Source: Peribacillus sp044761985 (lineage in GTDB: Bacteria > Bacillota > Bacilli > Bacillales > DSM-1321). From it: 64,000 nt of DNA. How positions within the stretch are numbered: position 1 is the first letter of the stretch; each line of letters starts with the position of its first letter. The stretch is from the NCBI RefSeq assembly GCF_044761985.1, contig NZ_JBIWDK010000009.1:65216-129215 (forward strand). The letters run 5' to 3'. Position numbers and translations under genes: made by a program. Positions 26,152 to 35,486 of this stretch are shown here, in pieces. The notes under the pieces were generated by a model. It saw only the letters and a list, made by a program, of their open reading frames with translations, searched no databases and was not told the origin of the DNA.

Positions 26152-27828
26152 ATGAAAAAATCTAAATTCACAATCTTTGCTGGTCTTATGCTAGTTCTTA
26201 GCGTCATTCTAGCAGCATGTGGCGGCAATTCAGATAATTCTGAGAAGAAGTCAGATGGAACGAAACTAGCTGAAAAACAAGAGATTAGTATTATGAGTAA
26301 ATCCGAAATCCCGGTCATGGATTCCGTTAAAACAACAGATACAGTAGGATTCAACTATTTGAACAATGTGAACGAAGGCTTATATACGATTGATAAGGAC
26401 GGAGAGACAGTGCCGGCTCTTGTTGACGGAGAACCTGAAGTCAGTAAAGACGGAAAAACGTATACGTTTAAATTAATAGATTCAAAGTGGTCGAATGGTG
26501 ACCCAGTTACGGCACATGATTTCGTTTTTGCTTTTAAACGGGCGATGGATCCTGAAGTAGCTTCTGAATATGGTCCATATATGATGAATGGCAAAATCGC
26601 AGGTGCAACAGAAATTACGAAGGCAGCGGCTGAAAAGAAAAAATACGATTTAGACAGCCTTGGTGTGCAAGCGGTTGACGACAAAACATTGGAAATTACG
26701 TTTGAAAAACCACTTGCATACTGGAAAGAGTATTTATCGTTTGCGACATTCTTCCCACAAAACGAAAAGTTCGTTACAGAACAAGGTGACAAGTACGCTA
26801 CAAGTGCAGAAACGCTCTTATACAATGGTCCCTTTGTCATGAGTTCTTGGAATGGCCCAACTGCGACAGAATGGGAACTTCAAAAGAACAAGAATTACCG
26901 CGATGCGGATTCAGTTAAATTAGAGAAAATCACGGTTAATGTTTCAAAAGATAACAATGCACAAGTAAATGCATTTGAAGCTGGCGAAGCAGACATTACG
27001 GATTTACTGACATCTGAACTTGTCCCACAATATGAAGGGGACGAGCGGTTGCAAACTAACTTGGCACCGACCATATTCTGGATGAAGATGAACCAGAAAA
27101 ATGAAGCACTTAAGAATGTCAATATCCGCGAAGCGCTTGCAAAAGCTTTCAATAAAGAAGATCTTGCATCGAGCGTGCTGGGCGATGGTTCAGTTGCAGC
27201 CAACTACTTCGTGCCAAAAGATTTCGTTAGTTATGATGGAAAAGACTTCCGTTCGGCAAATGAAGATTTGATTACGTTTAACGAAAAAGAAGCAAAAGCT
27301 GCTTGGGAAAAAGGATTAAAAGAGTTGGGCGTGAAAGAACTTACCCTTCGATATATGGGGGATGAAACCGATTCTGCGAAAAAAATCGGTGAGTATATGA
27401 AGAACCAATTGGAGAAAAACCTTCCTGGTTTAACAATCAAAGTCGAAAGCGTTCCATTCTCGATTCGATTGGATCGTACGAAAAAAGGCGATTATGATTT
27501 GGTCGTATCAGGTTGGGGCCCGGATTATAAAGATGCCATCTCATATACCGATCTTTGGTTAACAGGTGGAACAAATAATGAAATGGACTATTCTAATCCA
27601 GAATACGATGCACTGATCAATAAAGCCACAAACGAATTGACGGACGATCCGGCAGCATATGCGAAAGCCATGCAAGATGCTGAAAAGCTATTCTTGACTG
27701 AGGACTTCGGAATCGCACCAATTTATCAACGAGTAGAGAACATCCTAGTAAATCCTAAAGTCAAAGGAATTGTTAAGAGTGACTTAGGTCCACATTATTA
27801 CTACAAAGGTGTAACAGTAGTAGAATAA
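26152..27828 (+). CDS. oppA: Oligopeptide ABC transporter substrate-binding lipoprotein
   Basis: The 558-residue family 5 solute-binding protein is anchored outside the membrane by a lipid-modified cysteine. The signal peptide is residues 1-22 and the lipobox LAAC has Cys at about 23. The mature part shows SBP_bac_5 features: NVNEGLYTID, FKLIDSKWSNGDPVTAHDFVFAFKRAMDP, and RYMGDETDSAKKIGEYMK. It captures peptides for the OppBC channel. The ATG follows a GAAGG site. A hairpin between oppA and oppB probably makes oppA the most abundant product of the operon, as is usual for binding proteins. Confidence 0.93.
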   Translation: MKKSKFTIFAGLMLVLSVILAACGGNSDNSEKKSDGTKLAEKQEISIMSKSEIPVMDSVKTTDTVGFNYLNNVNEGLYTIDKDGETVPALVDGEPEVSKDGKTYTFKLIDSKWSNGDPVTAHDFVFAFKRAMDPEVASEYGPYMMNGKIAGATEITKAAAEKKKYDLDSLGVQAVDDKTLEITFEKPLAYWKEYLSFATFFPQNEKFVTEQGDKYATSAETLLYNGPFVMSSWNGPTATEWELQKNKNYRDADSVKLEKITVNVSKDNNAQVNAFEAGEADITDLLTSELVPQYEGDERLQTNLAPTIFWMKMNQKNEALKNVNIREALAKAFNKEDLASSVLGDGSVAANYFVPKDFVSYDGKDFRSANEDLITFNEKEAKAAWEKGLKELGVKELTLRYMGDETDSAKKIGEYMKNQLEKNLPGLTIKVESVPFSIRLDRTKKGDYDLVVSGWGPDYKDAISYTDLWLTGGTNNEMDYSNPEYDALINKATNELTDDPAAYAKAMQDAEKLFLTEDFGIAPIYQRVENILVNPKVKGIVKSDLGPHYYYKGVTVVE

Positions 27829-27849
27829 GCATCTTCTAAAACAAACTAG

Positions 27850-27884
27850 AAAAGAGAGTATATCACTAGTATATACTCTCTTTT
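27850..27884 (+). terminator. Intra-operon terminator between oppA and oppB
   Basis: A perfect 14-bp stem (AAAAGAGAGTATAT/ATATACTCTCTTTT) has a 7-base loop and ends in TTTT. It probably causes partial termination after oppA. Confidence 0.8.
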
Positions 27885-27937
27885 CACTATAAAACTATTG
27901 TCGAAAAAGTGAGAATTTTATTTTGTGAGGTGTACAA

Positions 27938-28867
27938 ATGGCCAGATATCTAACGCAACGGATCATATATATGTTAATTACTTTGTTTATCATCGCGAGC
28001 TTGACGTTCTTCCTCATGAAGTTGATCCCGGGCTCTCCATTTGCAAATGCAAGCAAGTTATCGGAGGCTCAATTCCAAATCATGGAGAACAAGTATGGAT
28101 TGAATGAGCCGGTGCCTGTCCAGTATGGGAAATACATGTTGAACCTAGTTCAGGGAGATTTGGGAGTTTCATTCCAATTCAATAATACACCAGTCACGCA
28201 ATTGCTGGGCGAAAGGATTCAGCCTTCCTTGGTATTAGGATTTCAAGCAATGTTTTTCGGAACGATTTTTGGGATTATTCTGGGTGTGATAGGAGCCCTC
28301 AAACAAAATACATGGGTCGATTATGGAACAACATTCATAGCGGTCTTGGGTAAATCGATACCAAGTTTCGTGTTTGCCGGTTTGCTGCAATATTATGTTG
28401 GAGTGAAGATGGGATGGCTGCCCGTCATGTTCTGGAAGGGTTGGGAGTACAGCATTATGCCAACGCTTGCCTTAGCGATGTTCCCTATAGCCACATCTGC
28501 CCGTTTCATGAGGACGGAAATGATCGATGTACTCGGTTCGGATTATATCACCCTCGCTAAAGCGAAGGGGGCAAGTAATTTTGAAGTGGCGTTTAAACAT
28601 GGACTGCGAAATGCTTTGATTCCTGTCATAACTGTACTCGGACCATTAACAGTGTCACTTATGACGGGTTCACTCGTCATTGAACAAATATTCGGTATAC
28701 CTGGAATCGGGGAACAATTCGTTAAATCGATAACGGTGAATGATTACTCGGTAATCATGGGAACGACATTGCTGTTTTCATTCCTCTTTATCGTCATCGT
28801 TCTATTGGTCGACATTCTCTACGGTATTATCGATCCACGTATTAGGTTAGCAGGGGGGAAAAAATAA
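27938..28867 (+). CDS. oppB: Oligopeptide ABC transporter permease OppB
   Basis: This 309-residue inner-membrane permease has about six helices, with an N-terminal signature YLTQRIIYMLITLFIIASLTF. The EAA motif region, DYITLAKAKGASNFEVAFKHGLRNA near residue 210, contacts the OppD/OppF ATPases. The periplasm-facing loop between the first two helices (residues 30-95) is typical of OppB. A GAGG site precedes the ATG. oppC starts at the last base of its stop codon (TAATG), so the two are translationally coupled. Confidence 0.93.
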   Translation: MARYLTQRIIYMLITLFIIASLTFFLMKLIPGSPFANASKLSEAQFQIMENKYGLNEPVPVQYGKYMLNLVQGDLGVSFQFNNTPVTQLLGERIQPSLVLGFQAMFFGTIFGIILGVIGALKQNTWVDYGTTFIAVLGKSIPSFVFAGLLQYYVGVKMGWLPVMFWKGWEYSIMPTLALAMFPIATSARFMRTEMIDVLGSDYITLAKAKGASNFEVAFKHGLRNALIPVITVLGPLTVSLMTGSLVIEQIFGIPGIGEQFVKSITVNDYSVIMGTTLLFSFLFIVIVLLVDILYGIIDPRIRLAGGKK

Positions 28868-29895
28868 TGGCAAACAAAATAGTGAGAATGTCAAAAAGTC
28901 AATTTGCGCCTGCCATTATGGACGCCACCATAAGCGAAGCGATCAATAAACCAAGCATAAGTTTCTGGCAGGATTCTTGGATGCGTATCCGTAAAAATAA
29001 AGCAGCCCTAGTCAGTATGGTTTTAATTGCTTTGGTCTTTATTTTTGCTTGGGTGGGTCCCCTTATTAGTGGACATGGATTAGATGAACAAGATTTAAAG
29101 AGAACCAATTTACCAGCGAAAATTCCAGGATTGGAAAATGTAAGTTGGCTTCCTTTTGATGGTACAAGGACAATGGCCAATGGTAATGTGGTGGATGTTT
29201 ACGAACAAAAAAACATTGAAGAGCATTACTGGTTCGGAACGGACGGACTTGGCCGGGATGTACTTACCCGAGTGGCCAAGGGGATTCAAATATCTTTGTA
29301 TATCGCCTTTTTAGCGGCTTTGCTTGATATGCTTATCGGCGTAGCGTATGGAGCCATTTCTGGATATTACGGCGGGAAACTTGATAATGTCATGCAACGT
29401 ATTGTCGAAGTCGTTTCAGGTGTCCCTAACCTAGTTGTGGTCATTTTAATGATCCTTGTTTTCGAGCCTGGGATCATGTCCATCACGATTGCCCTAGCCA
29501 TTACGAGCTGGACAAGCATGTCCCGTGTCGTTCGTGCTCAGGTGATGAAATTAAAAGAACAAGAATTCGTCTTGGCTTCGCGGACATTGGGAAGCTCAAA
29601 TTTCAAAATCATTTTAAAACATTTGCTACCAAACTTAGCGAGCGTCATCATCATCAATACGATGTTCACCATTCCGAGTGCGATATTCTTCGAAGCTTTC
29701 TTGAGTTTCATTGGACTGGGTCTACAATCACCACTTGCATCCCTTGGAACGTTGATTAACGATGGATTCAAAACGCTTAGACTATACCCACATCTGATGT
29801 TATTCCCAGCATTTTTCATCAGTCTGATCATGGTTTGCTTCAATATGATCGCCGATGGGCTTCGTGATGCATTGGATCCAAAAATGCGAGATTAA
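28867..29895 (+). CDS. oppC: Oligopeptide ABC transporter permease OppC
   Basis: The 342-residue partner of OppB has an N-terminal OppC domain (SFWQDSWMRIRKNKAALVSMVLIALVFIFAWVGPL) followed by an extracytoplasmic loop of about 80 residues. Five further helices follow after GTDGLGRDVLTRVAKGIQISL. Its EAA motif lies near LKEQEFVLASRTLGSSNFKI. It overlaps oppB by one base and is followed 17 bases later by oppD, so stoichiometric translation is expected. Confidence 0.93.
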   Translation: MANKIVRMSKSQFAPAIMDATISEAINKPSISFWQDSWMRIRKNKAALVSMVLIALVFIFAWVGPLISGHGLDEQDLKRTNLPAKIPGLENVSWLPFDGTRTMANGNVVDVYEQKNIEEHYWFGTDGLGRDVLTRVAKGIQISLYIAFLAALLDMLIGVAYGAISGYYGGKLDNVMQRIVEVVSGVPNLVVVILMILVFEPGIMSITIALAITSWTSMSRVVRAQVMKLKEQEFVLASRTLGSSNFKIILKHLLPNLASVIIINTMFTIPSAIFFEAFLSFIGLGLQSPLASLGTLINDGFKTLRLYPHLMLFPAFFISLIMVCFNMIADGLRDALDPKMRD

Positions 29896-29912
29896 GAGAA
29901 GGAGGAAATGAA

Positions 29913-30956
29913 ATGGAAAACTTATTGGAAGTGAAAGATTTACATGTATCGTTTCATACCTTTTCTGGTGAAGTCCAGGCAATCCGTGGTGTGAACTTTG
30001 AACTGAAAAAAGGGGAAACCTTGGCGATTGTAGGAGAATCCGGATCGGGTAAGTCCGTGACATCCAAATCAATCATGAGATTGTTGCCAGCAAATAATTC
30101 AGAAATTAAAAGTGGTGAAATCCTTTTTGAAGGAAAGGATCTGGCCAAACTTTCTAATAAGGATATGCAAAAGGTCAGAGGTAAAGATATTTCGATGATT
30201 TTCCAAGATCCAATGACTTCGTTGAACCCAACGATCAAGGTGGGCAAACAGATAATGGAGCCCATTTTAAAACATCAAAACGTCAGTAAGGCGGCGGCGA
30301 AGTTACGTTCGATCGAACTATTGGAACTTGTGGGCATTCCTAATGCTAAGCAGCGTTTCGAACAATATCCCCACCAATTTTCGGGAGGAATGAGACAACG
30401 TGTGGTCATCGCGATTGCTTTGGCGTGTAATCCCAAAGTATTGATTGCGGATGAGCCTACGACTGCATTGGATGTGACCATTCAAGCCCAGATTCTTGAA
30501 TTGATGAAGGATTTACAAAAGAAAATAGAAACATCGATTATCTTCATCACCCATGATCTGGGAGTGGTTGCGAACATAGCGGATCGTGTAGCTGTGATGT
30601 ATGCAGGGAAAATCGTTGAAATAGGTACGGCGGATGAAATCTTTTATAATCCGAAGCACCCTTATACTTGGGGGTTGATCAGTTCCATGCCTAGCCTCGA
30701 AGATACGGGGGAACATGAATTGTACACGATCCCGGGCACTCCGCCCAATTTGCTGAACCCGCCAAAAGGTGACGCGTTTGCTCCGAGAAATGAATATGCA
30801 ATGCAGATTGATTTAGAGCAACAGCCACCCGTATTCAAAGTATCCGAAACGCACTATGCAGCCACATGGCTTTTACATCCGGATGCACCTGAGGTGACAC
30901 CGCCTCTAGCTGTACAAAAACGCATGAAGCAGTTCGTTCAGGGGGTCGCAAAATAA
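29913..30956 (+). CDS. oppD: Oligopeptide ABC transporter ATP-binding protein OppD
   Basis: This 347-residue ATPase has Walker A GESGSGKSVTSKS near residue 40, the Q-loop MIFQDPMTSLNP, the ABC signature FSGGMRQRVVIA near residue 155, Walker B VLIADEPTTALDV and the H-loop FITHDLGVV. The C-terminal oligopeptide/dipeptide extension (HPYTWGLISSMPSL, IPGTPPNLL) is present. The usual Cys-rich cluster in that extension is reduced: the region reads DAFAPRNEYAM without the cysteines common in Opp/Dpp ATPases. A GGAGGAAA site precedes the ATG. oppF overlaps its stop. Confidence 0.94.
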   Translation: MENLLEVKDLHVSFHTFSGEVQAIRGVNFELKKGETLAIVGESGSGKSVTSKSIMRLLPANNSEIKSGEILFEGKDLAKLSNKDMQKVRGKDISMIFQDPMTSLNPTIKVGKQIMEPILKHQNVSKAAAKLRSIELLELVGIPNAKQRFEQYPHQFSGGMRQRVVIAIALACNPKVLIADEPTTALDVTIQAQILELMKDLQKKIETSIIFITHDLGVVANIADRVAVMYAGKIVEIGTADEIFYNPKHPYTWGLISSMPSLEDTGEHELYTIPGTPPNLLNPPKGDAFAPRNEYAMQIDLEQQPPVFKVSETHYAATWLLHPDAPEVTPPLAVQKRMKQFVQGVAK

Positions 30957-31897
30957 TGGAACAACGTGAAAAACTCGTGGAAGTCAAACATTTAAAACAA
31001 TACTTCAATAACGGAAAGCCTAATATGGTGAAAGCAATCGATGATATTTCTTTTGATATTTATCAAGGGGAAACACTTGGGTTTGTTGGGGAGTCAGGTT
31101 GCGGTAAATCGACAACAGGACGTACAATCATTCGCCTGTATGATGCAACCGATGGCGAGGTGCTTTTCAAAGGGGAAAGTGTCCATGGAAAGAAATCAAG
31201 GAAAAAATTGAAAGATATGAACAGAAAGATGCAAATGATTTTTCAAGATCCATATGCATCCTTGAATCCTAAAATGAAGATTGCCGATATTATCGCAGAA
31301 GGCATCGATAACCATGGGCTGGCTAAGACAAAAGAAGAGCGCATGGAACGGGTTTACCATTTACTCGAAACAGTCGGGCTAAATCGCGAACATGCAAATC
31401 GGTATCCGCACGAATTCTCAGGGGGACAGCGTCAGCGAATTGGAATTGCGCGGGCACTTGCCGTGGAACCGGAATTCATCATCGCGGATGAACCAATTTC
31501 AGCACTGGACGTGTCCATTCAGGCACAGGTAGTCAATCTGTTGAAAAAGCTTCAAAAAGAAAAAAACTTAACCTATTTATTCATTGCCCATGATTTATCG
31601 ATGGTCAAGTATATCAGTGACAGAATCGGCGTCATGTACTTTGGTAAGTTAGTGGAGCTTGCACCTAGTGAAGAGCTTTATAACAACCCGATACATCCGT
31701 ACACACAATCCCTGTTATCTGCAATTCCGCTTCCGGATCCAGAATTGGAACGGACTAGGCGACGGAAGGGCTATAATTCCGCTACACATGCTTATACGGC
31801 GGATGAGGAAGTCAAAATGCGAGAAGTGAAACCAGGACACTTCGTGTTATGTTCAGAACGAGAATTCCTTCAATTTCAAAGTAATGGTGTTAAATGA
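30956..31897 (+). CDS. oppF: Oligopeptide ABC transporter ATP-binding protein OppF
   Basis: The 313-residue second ATPase pairs with OppD to drive peptide import. Motifs are Walker A GESGCGKSTTGRT near residue 46, Q-loop MIFQDPYASLNP, signature FSGGQRQRIGIARAL near residue 155, Walker B FIIADEPISALDVSIQ and H-loop FIAHDLSMV. The C-terminal extension has HPYTQSLLSAIPLPDP. The start overlaps the oppD stop (TAATG), and the operon ends at a long terminator. Length is normal for OppF. Confidence 0.94.
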   Translation: MEQREKLVEVKHLKQYFNNGKPNMVKAIDDISFDIYQGETLGFVGESGCGKSTTGRTIIRLYDATDGEVLFKGESVHGKKSRKKLKDMNRKMQMIFQDPYASLNPKMKIADIIAEGIDNHGLAKTKEERMERVYHLLETVGLNREHANRYPHEFSGGQRQRIGIARALAVEPEFIIADEPISALDVSIQAQVVNLLKKLQKEKNLTYLFIAHDLSMVKYISDRIGVMYFGKLVELAPSEELYNNPIHPYTQSLLSAIPLPDPELERTRRRKGYNSATHAYTADEEVKMREVKPGHFVLCSEREFLQFQSNGVK

Positions 31898-31912
31898 TTA
31901 TCGGTCATGAAA

Positions 31913-31977
31913 AAAAGGAGTCCGATAACCTGAGTCCGAGAGTGAGGGGGACTCAGGTTATTTGACTCCTTTTGTTT
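31913..31977 (+). terminator. Terminator of the opp operon
   Basis: A long, slightly interrupted stem pairs AAAAGGAGTC with GACTCCTTTT, and inside it ATAACCTGAGTCC with GGACTCAGGTTAT. Confidence 0.9.
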
Positions 31978-32207
31978 AAATCAGGGTAGAATCTATCCAA
32001 AAAAAGATTACTTTCTTCTTATTATAAAGCAGTTGAAGAAGAAGATTCCGAATTACACACCAATAACTTCTATTTTATGTATCGTATATGCTGTTTTGTG
32101 TTATGAGTGTGAGTGCTAGCTAAAGAGTCACTCATGGAAGAAAACCGCTTGGAAATAGTCAAACATGACTCAGGCTTCCTACATTTCCACCCATTTTGAG
32201 GAAGTCG
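31978..32207. other. Gene-free stretch between the opp terminator and yslB
   Basis: I see no convincing open frame, repeat or promoter here; the sequence is AT-rich. Confidence 0.4.
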
Positions 32208-32663
32208 TTAAATGGGATCTTTCGGATCCCAGCAGATGGTGAAGTCGACTTTTTTTGCACGACGTTTGATTTCTTCCGTAGCTTCACTGATGAACCTTTT
32301 TTGTAAGGTAAATTGTTCGGCAAGAAACCCTGCTTCAAGTTGAAAATGACTGTCGGGATATAGATCCAGACGACGGGCGACCATTTCTCCTGACAAGGAT
32401 AACTCCATCTCGGATTTGGAAAGCTTTATGATTTCAAGATGGCCCCAGCCTGCATTATGGAAAAATGCAACCAATTCCTGATCGCCATTCAAAGGGAATT
32501 TCCTTGCGAGTTGTTTACCCGCCCAATATAAGATTTGATAAGAATCTTTCCCAAGGATATCGTTCAATAAAGTTTCCCTGATCAGTTCATACCCGAAAGC
32601 TGGAACTTGGAATTCATCTGTTTGGATTTCTTCTTCTATAGCTGCAGCAATATTTTTTTTCAT
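32208..32663 (-). CDS. yslB: YslB family protein (DUF2507)
   Basis: This 151-residue protein matches the DUF2507/YslB family, an alpha/beta fold related to heme NO-binding (V4R-like) domains. Visible regions are VPAFGYELIRETLLNDIL, ILYWAGKQLARKF, and the C-terminal LEAGFLAEQFTLQKRFISEA. B. subtilis yslB lies just upstream of sdhC, as here, though divergently oriented. No catalytic residues can be assigned and its role is not known. A GAGGCG site precedes the ATG on the reverse strand. Confidence 0.85.
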   Translation of the reverse strand: MKKNIAAAIEEEIQTDEFQVPAFGYELIRETLLNDILGKDSYQILYWAGKQLARKFPLNGDQELVAFFHNAGWGHLEIIKLSKSEMELSLSGEMVARRLDLYPDSHFQLEAGFLAEQFTLQKRFISEATEEIKRRAKKVDFTICWDPKDPI

Positions 32664-32886
32664 GTATTATCGCCTCTTTCTGTAAATCTATTATAAACGT
32701 TTTCCTTTTGCGATTTATACAGTTTTTTTTAATATTTCAACAGAAAAATGTAAAAATATGTTAAATTATCTCAATATATTAAAAAAATAGTTAGTTTTTT
32801 CATATTACTTGTAAATGAACACCCAAAACCTTAGTGATTTATTGATAATATTTATTCTAAAAAAGAGAAATCTTGTATCCGTTTTC

Positions 32887-32915
32887 TTGACGCACATTGA
32901 AGTCAGGAGTAAAAT
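32887..32915 (+). promoter_or_regulatory. Sigma-A promoter of sdhCAB
   Basis: TTGACG at 32887-32892, a 17-base spacer, and TAAAAT at 32910-32915. It predicts a 5' untranslated leader of about 115 bases. Confidence 0.8.
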
Positions 32916-32937
32916 GGACATGTCACATAATTGTAAG

Positions 32938-32973
32938 AAAGTATAGAGAGCGGTTTAACTCTATACTTTATTT
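32938..32973 (+). promoter_or_regulatory. Hairpin in the sdhC leader, possible attenuator
   Basis: AAAGTATAGAG (32938-32948) and CTCTATACTTT (32959-32969) pair perfectly over a 10-base loop, with ATTTTC following. It starts about 15-20 bases after the expected transcription start. Low G+C makes it a weak stem, so it may stabilise the 5' end rather than terminate. Confidence 0.5.
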
Positions 32974-33036
32974 TCACGCGGAGATAAAAGGTAACCATCT
33001 TCGTATGAGTTTTGACAAATTAAGGGGGGGCACTTA

Positions 33037-33645
33037 GTGGCAAAGAATCGTGAGTTTGGGAATCGTAGGCTTCATTCACTTCTAGGGGTATTACCAATCG
33101 GTCTATTCCTAATTTTCCATTTATCGGTTAACTTTATGGCAACAAAGGGAGCAGAGACATTCAACGGGGCAGTTCAATTAATCGAATATACTCCATTGAA
33201 AATCGTGGTGGAATGTGTAATCATCTATCTACCATTAATTTTCCATGCTATTTATGGGATTTATATCGCCTTTACAGCAAAGAACAACTTAGGAAGATTC
33301 AGTTTCTTCCGTAACTGGATGTTCATGCTACAACGTTTATCAGGAATCATAACTTTGATTTTCCTTGTTTGGCACATCTGGGAAACAAGGGTTCAAGCAG
33401 CTTTTGGGGCAACAGTAGACTTTGATATGATGGCAGAGATTTTCTCTAATCCATTCATGATCGCGTTCTACATTGTTGGTATTGTTTCTGCTATTTTCCA
33501 TTTTGCCAATGGATTATGGTCATTCGCAGTAAGTTGGGGACTAACAGTTTCACCTAAATCGCAAAGAGTTATGACATATGTAACTTTAATCATTTTCGTT
33601 CTTCTTTCTTATATAGGAATTAGTGCAGTTTTCGCTTTCGTATAA
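33037..33645 (+). CDS. sdhC: Succinate dehydrogenase cytochrome b558 subunit
   Basis: This 202-residue membrane anchor of complex II has five helices and binds two hemes b. It passes electrons from SdhB to menaquinone. Conserved histidines are seen at RRLHSLLG, FLIFHLSVN, LIFHAIYG, LVWHIWE and AIFHFANG; four of these are the expected heme ligands. The GTG start follows a strong AAGGGGGGG site (33022-33030). This G-rich site is the kind of target paired by the Fur-controlled sRNA FsrA in B. subtilis, an inference here. sdhA follows after 72 bases. Confidence 0.95.
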   Translation: MAKNREFGNRRLHSLLGVLPIGLFLIFHLSVNFMATKGAETFNGAVQLIEYTPLKIVVECVIIYLPLIFHAIYGIYIAFTAKNNLGRFSFFRNWMFMLQRLSGIITLIFLVWHIWETRVQAAFGATVDFDMMAEIFSNPFMIAFYIVGIVSAIFHFANGLWSFAVSWGLTVSPKSQRVMTYVTLIIFVLLSYIGISAVFAFV

Positions 33646-33717
33646 GTAGCAGAAGAAATTAATTTATACGTACTAGGAAAAACATAGCTTTTCTAATGGA
33701 ATAAGGGAGTGACACAA

Positions 33718-35469
33718 TTGGGTAAAGGTAAAATTATTATCGTCGGTGGAGGTCTAGCTGGTTTAATGGCTACGATCAAAGCAGCAGAGTTAGGACAACA
33801 TGTTGATTTATTCTCATTAGTTCCAGTAAAACGATCTCACTCTGTTTGTGCTCAAGGCGGAATCAACGGGGCAGTAAATACGAAAGGTGAAGGCGATTCT
33901 CCATGGCTTCACTTTGATGATACAGTATATGGTGGGGATTTCTTAGCAAATCAACCTCCAGTTAAAGCAATGTGCGATGCAGCACCATCTATTATCCATA
34001 TGTTTGACCGTATGGGTGTTATGTTTAGCCGTACGCCGGAAGGCCTACTTGATTTCCGCCGTTTTGGTGGAACACAATTTCACCGTACTGCATTTGCTGG
34101 TGCAACAACTGGTCAGCAATTACTTTATGCATTGGACGAGCAAGTTCGTCGTTACGAAGTACAAGGCCTTGTAACGAAATATGAAGGCTGGGAATTCCTT
34201 GGAGCTGTTATCGATGATGATCAAACAGCACGTGGTATCGTAGCTCAGAACTTGACTTCAATGGAAATTCAATCATTCCCTGGCGACGCAGTCATCATGG
34301 CGAGCGGTGGCCCTGGAATCATTTTCGGTAAATCTACTAACTCTATGATCAATACAGGTTCAGCAGCATCTATCGTCTATCAACAAGGTGCACATTATGC
34401 GAACGGTGAGTTCATCCAAATTCACCCGACAGCAATCCCTGGTGATGATAAACTTCGCTTAATGAGTGAATCCGCTCGTGGTGAAGGTGGACGTATCTGG
34501 ACATATAAAGACGGAAAACCATGGTACTTCCTAGAAGAGAAATACCCGGCTTATGGTAATCTAGTACCTCGTGATATTGCAACACGTGAAATTTTCGACG
34601 TATGTATTAATATGAAATTGGGTATTAACGGAGAAAACATGGTCTACCTTGACCTTTCACATAAAGATTCACATGAACTAGATGTTAAATTAGGCGGAAT
34701 CATTGAAATCTATGAGAAATTCGTCGGTGAAGATCCTCATAAAGTGCCAATGAAAATTTTCCCTGCGGTTCACTATTCTATGGGTGGACTTTGGGTAGAT
34801 TATGACCAAATGACAAACATCAAAGGTCTATTCGCTGCTGGTGAGTGTGATTATTCACAACATGGTGGTAACCGTTTAGGTGCGAACTCACTTCTTTCAG
34901 CCATTTATGGTGGTTCTGTGGCTGGTCCGAATGCTGTTAAATACATTCAAGGACTTGATAAAACATCAGATTCTCTTCCTTCTTCATTATATGAAGGCTA
35001 CCAAAAACAAGAACAAGAGAAATGGAATTCTATCATGTCTCTTAATGGTAATGAAAACGCATATATCCTTCACAAAGAACTTGGTGAATGGATGACTAAC
35101 AATGTTACTGTAGTTCGTTACAATGACAAACTTAAAGAAACAGACAATAAAATTCTTGAGTTGATGGAACGTTACAAAAAAATCAACATCAATGACACGG
35201 CTAAATGGAGTAATCAAGGTGCTGCCTTTACTAGACAGCTTCAAAACATGATGCAATTGGCACGTGTAATCACAATCGGTGCTCTTAACCGTGATGAAAG
35301 CCGTGGAGCGCATTACAAACCTGACTTCCCAGAACGTAATGATGAAAAGTTCATGAAAACAACAATGGCTACATTCCAAGGAGCAGACAAAGCTCCTGCA
35401 TTCCATTATGAAGATGTTGATGTATCACTGATTGCACCACGTAAACGTGATTACACGACTACACATTAA
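33718..35469 (+). CDS. sdhA: Succinate dehydrogenase flavoprotein subunit
   Basis: The 583-residue catalytic subunit oxidises succinate to fumarate with covalently bound FAD. The N-terminal Rossmann motif is IIIVGGGLAGLMATIKAAELG, and the histidine that links FAD lies in KRSHSVCAQGGINGA near residue 40. Active-site regions HPTAIPGDDKL and SESARGEGGRIW are present, and the C-terminal part has ESRGAHYKPDFPERND. I prefer the TTG at 33718: AAGGGAG at 33703-33709 is 8 bases before it, and the N-terminus then matches B. subtilis SdhA. The in-frame GTG at 33709 overlaps that ribosome site. Confidence 0.95.
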   Translation: MGKGKIIIVGGGLAGLMATIKAAELGQHVDLFSLVPVKRSHSVCAQGGINGAVNTKGEGDSPWLHFDDTVYGGDFLANQPPVKAMCDAAPSIIHMFDRMGVMFSRTPEGLLDFRRFGGTQFHRTAFAGATTGQQLLYALDEQVRRYEVQGLVTKYEGWEFLGAVIDDDQTARGIVAQNLTSMEIQSFPGDAVIMASGGPGIIFGKSTNSMINTGSAASIVYQQGAHYANGEFIQIHPTAIPGDDKLRLMSESARGEGGRIWTYKDGKPWYFLEEKYPAYGNLVPRDIATREIFDVCINMKLGINGENMVYLDLSHKDSHELDVKLGGIIEIYEKFVGEDPHKVPMKIFPAVHYSMGGLWVDYDQMTNIKGLFAAGECDYSQHGGNRLGANSLLSAIYGGSVAGPNAVKYIQGLDKTSDSLPSSLYEGYQKQEQEKWNSIMSLNGNENAYILHKELGEWMTNNVTVVRYNDKLKETDNKILELMERYKKININDTAKWSNQGAAFTRQLQNMMQLARVITIGALNRDESRGAHYKPDFPERNDEKFMKTTMATFQGADKAPAFHYEDVDVSLIAPRKRDYTTTH

Positions 35470-35486
35470 AGAGGGGGAGCATAAAA

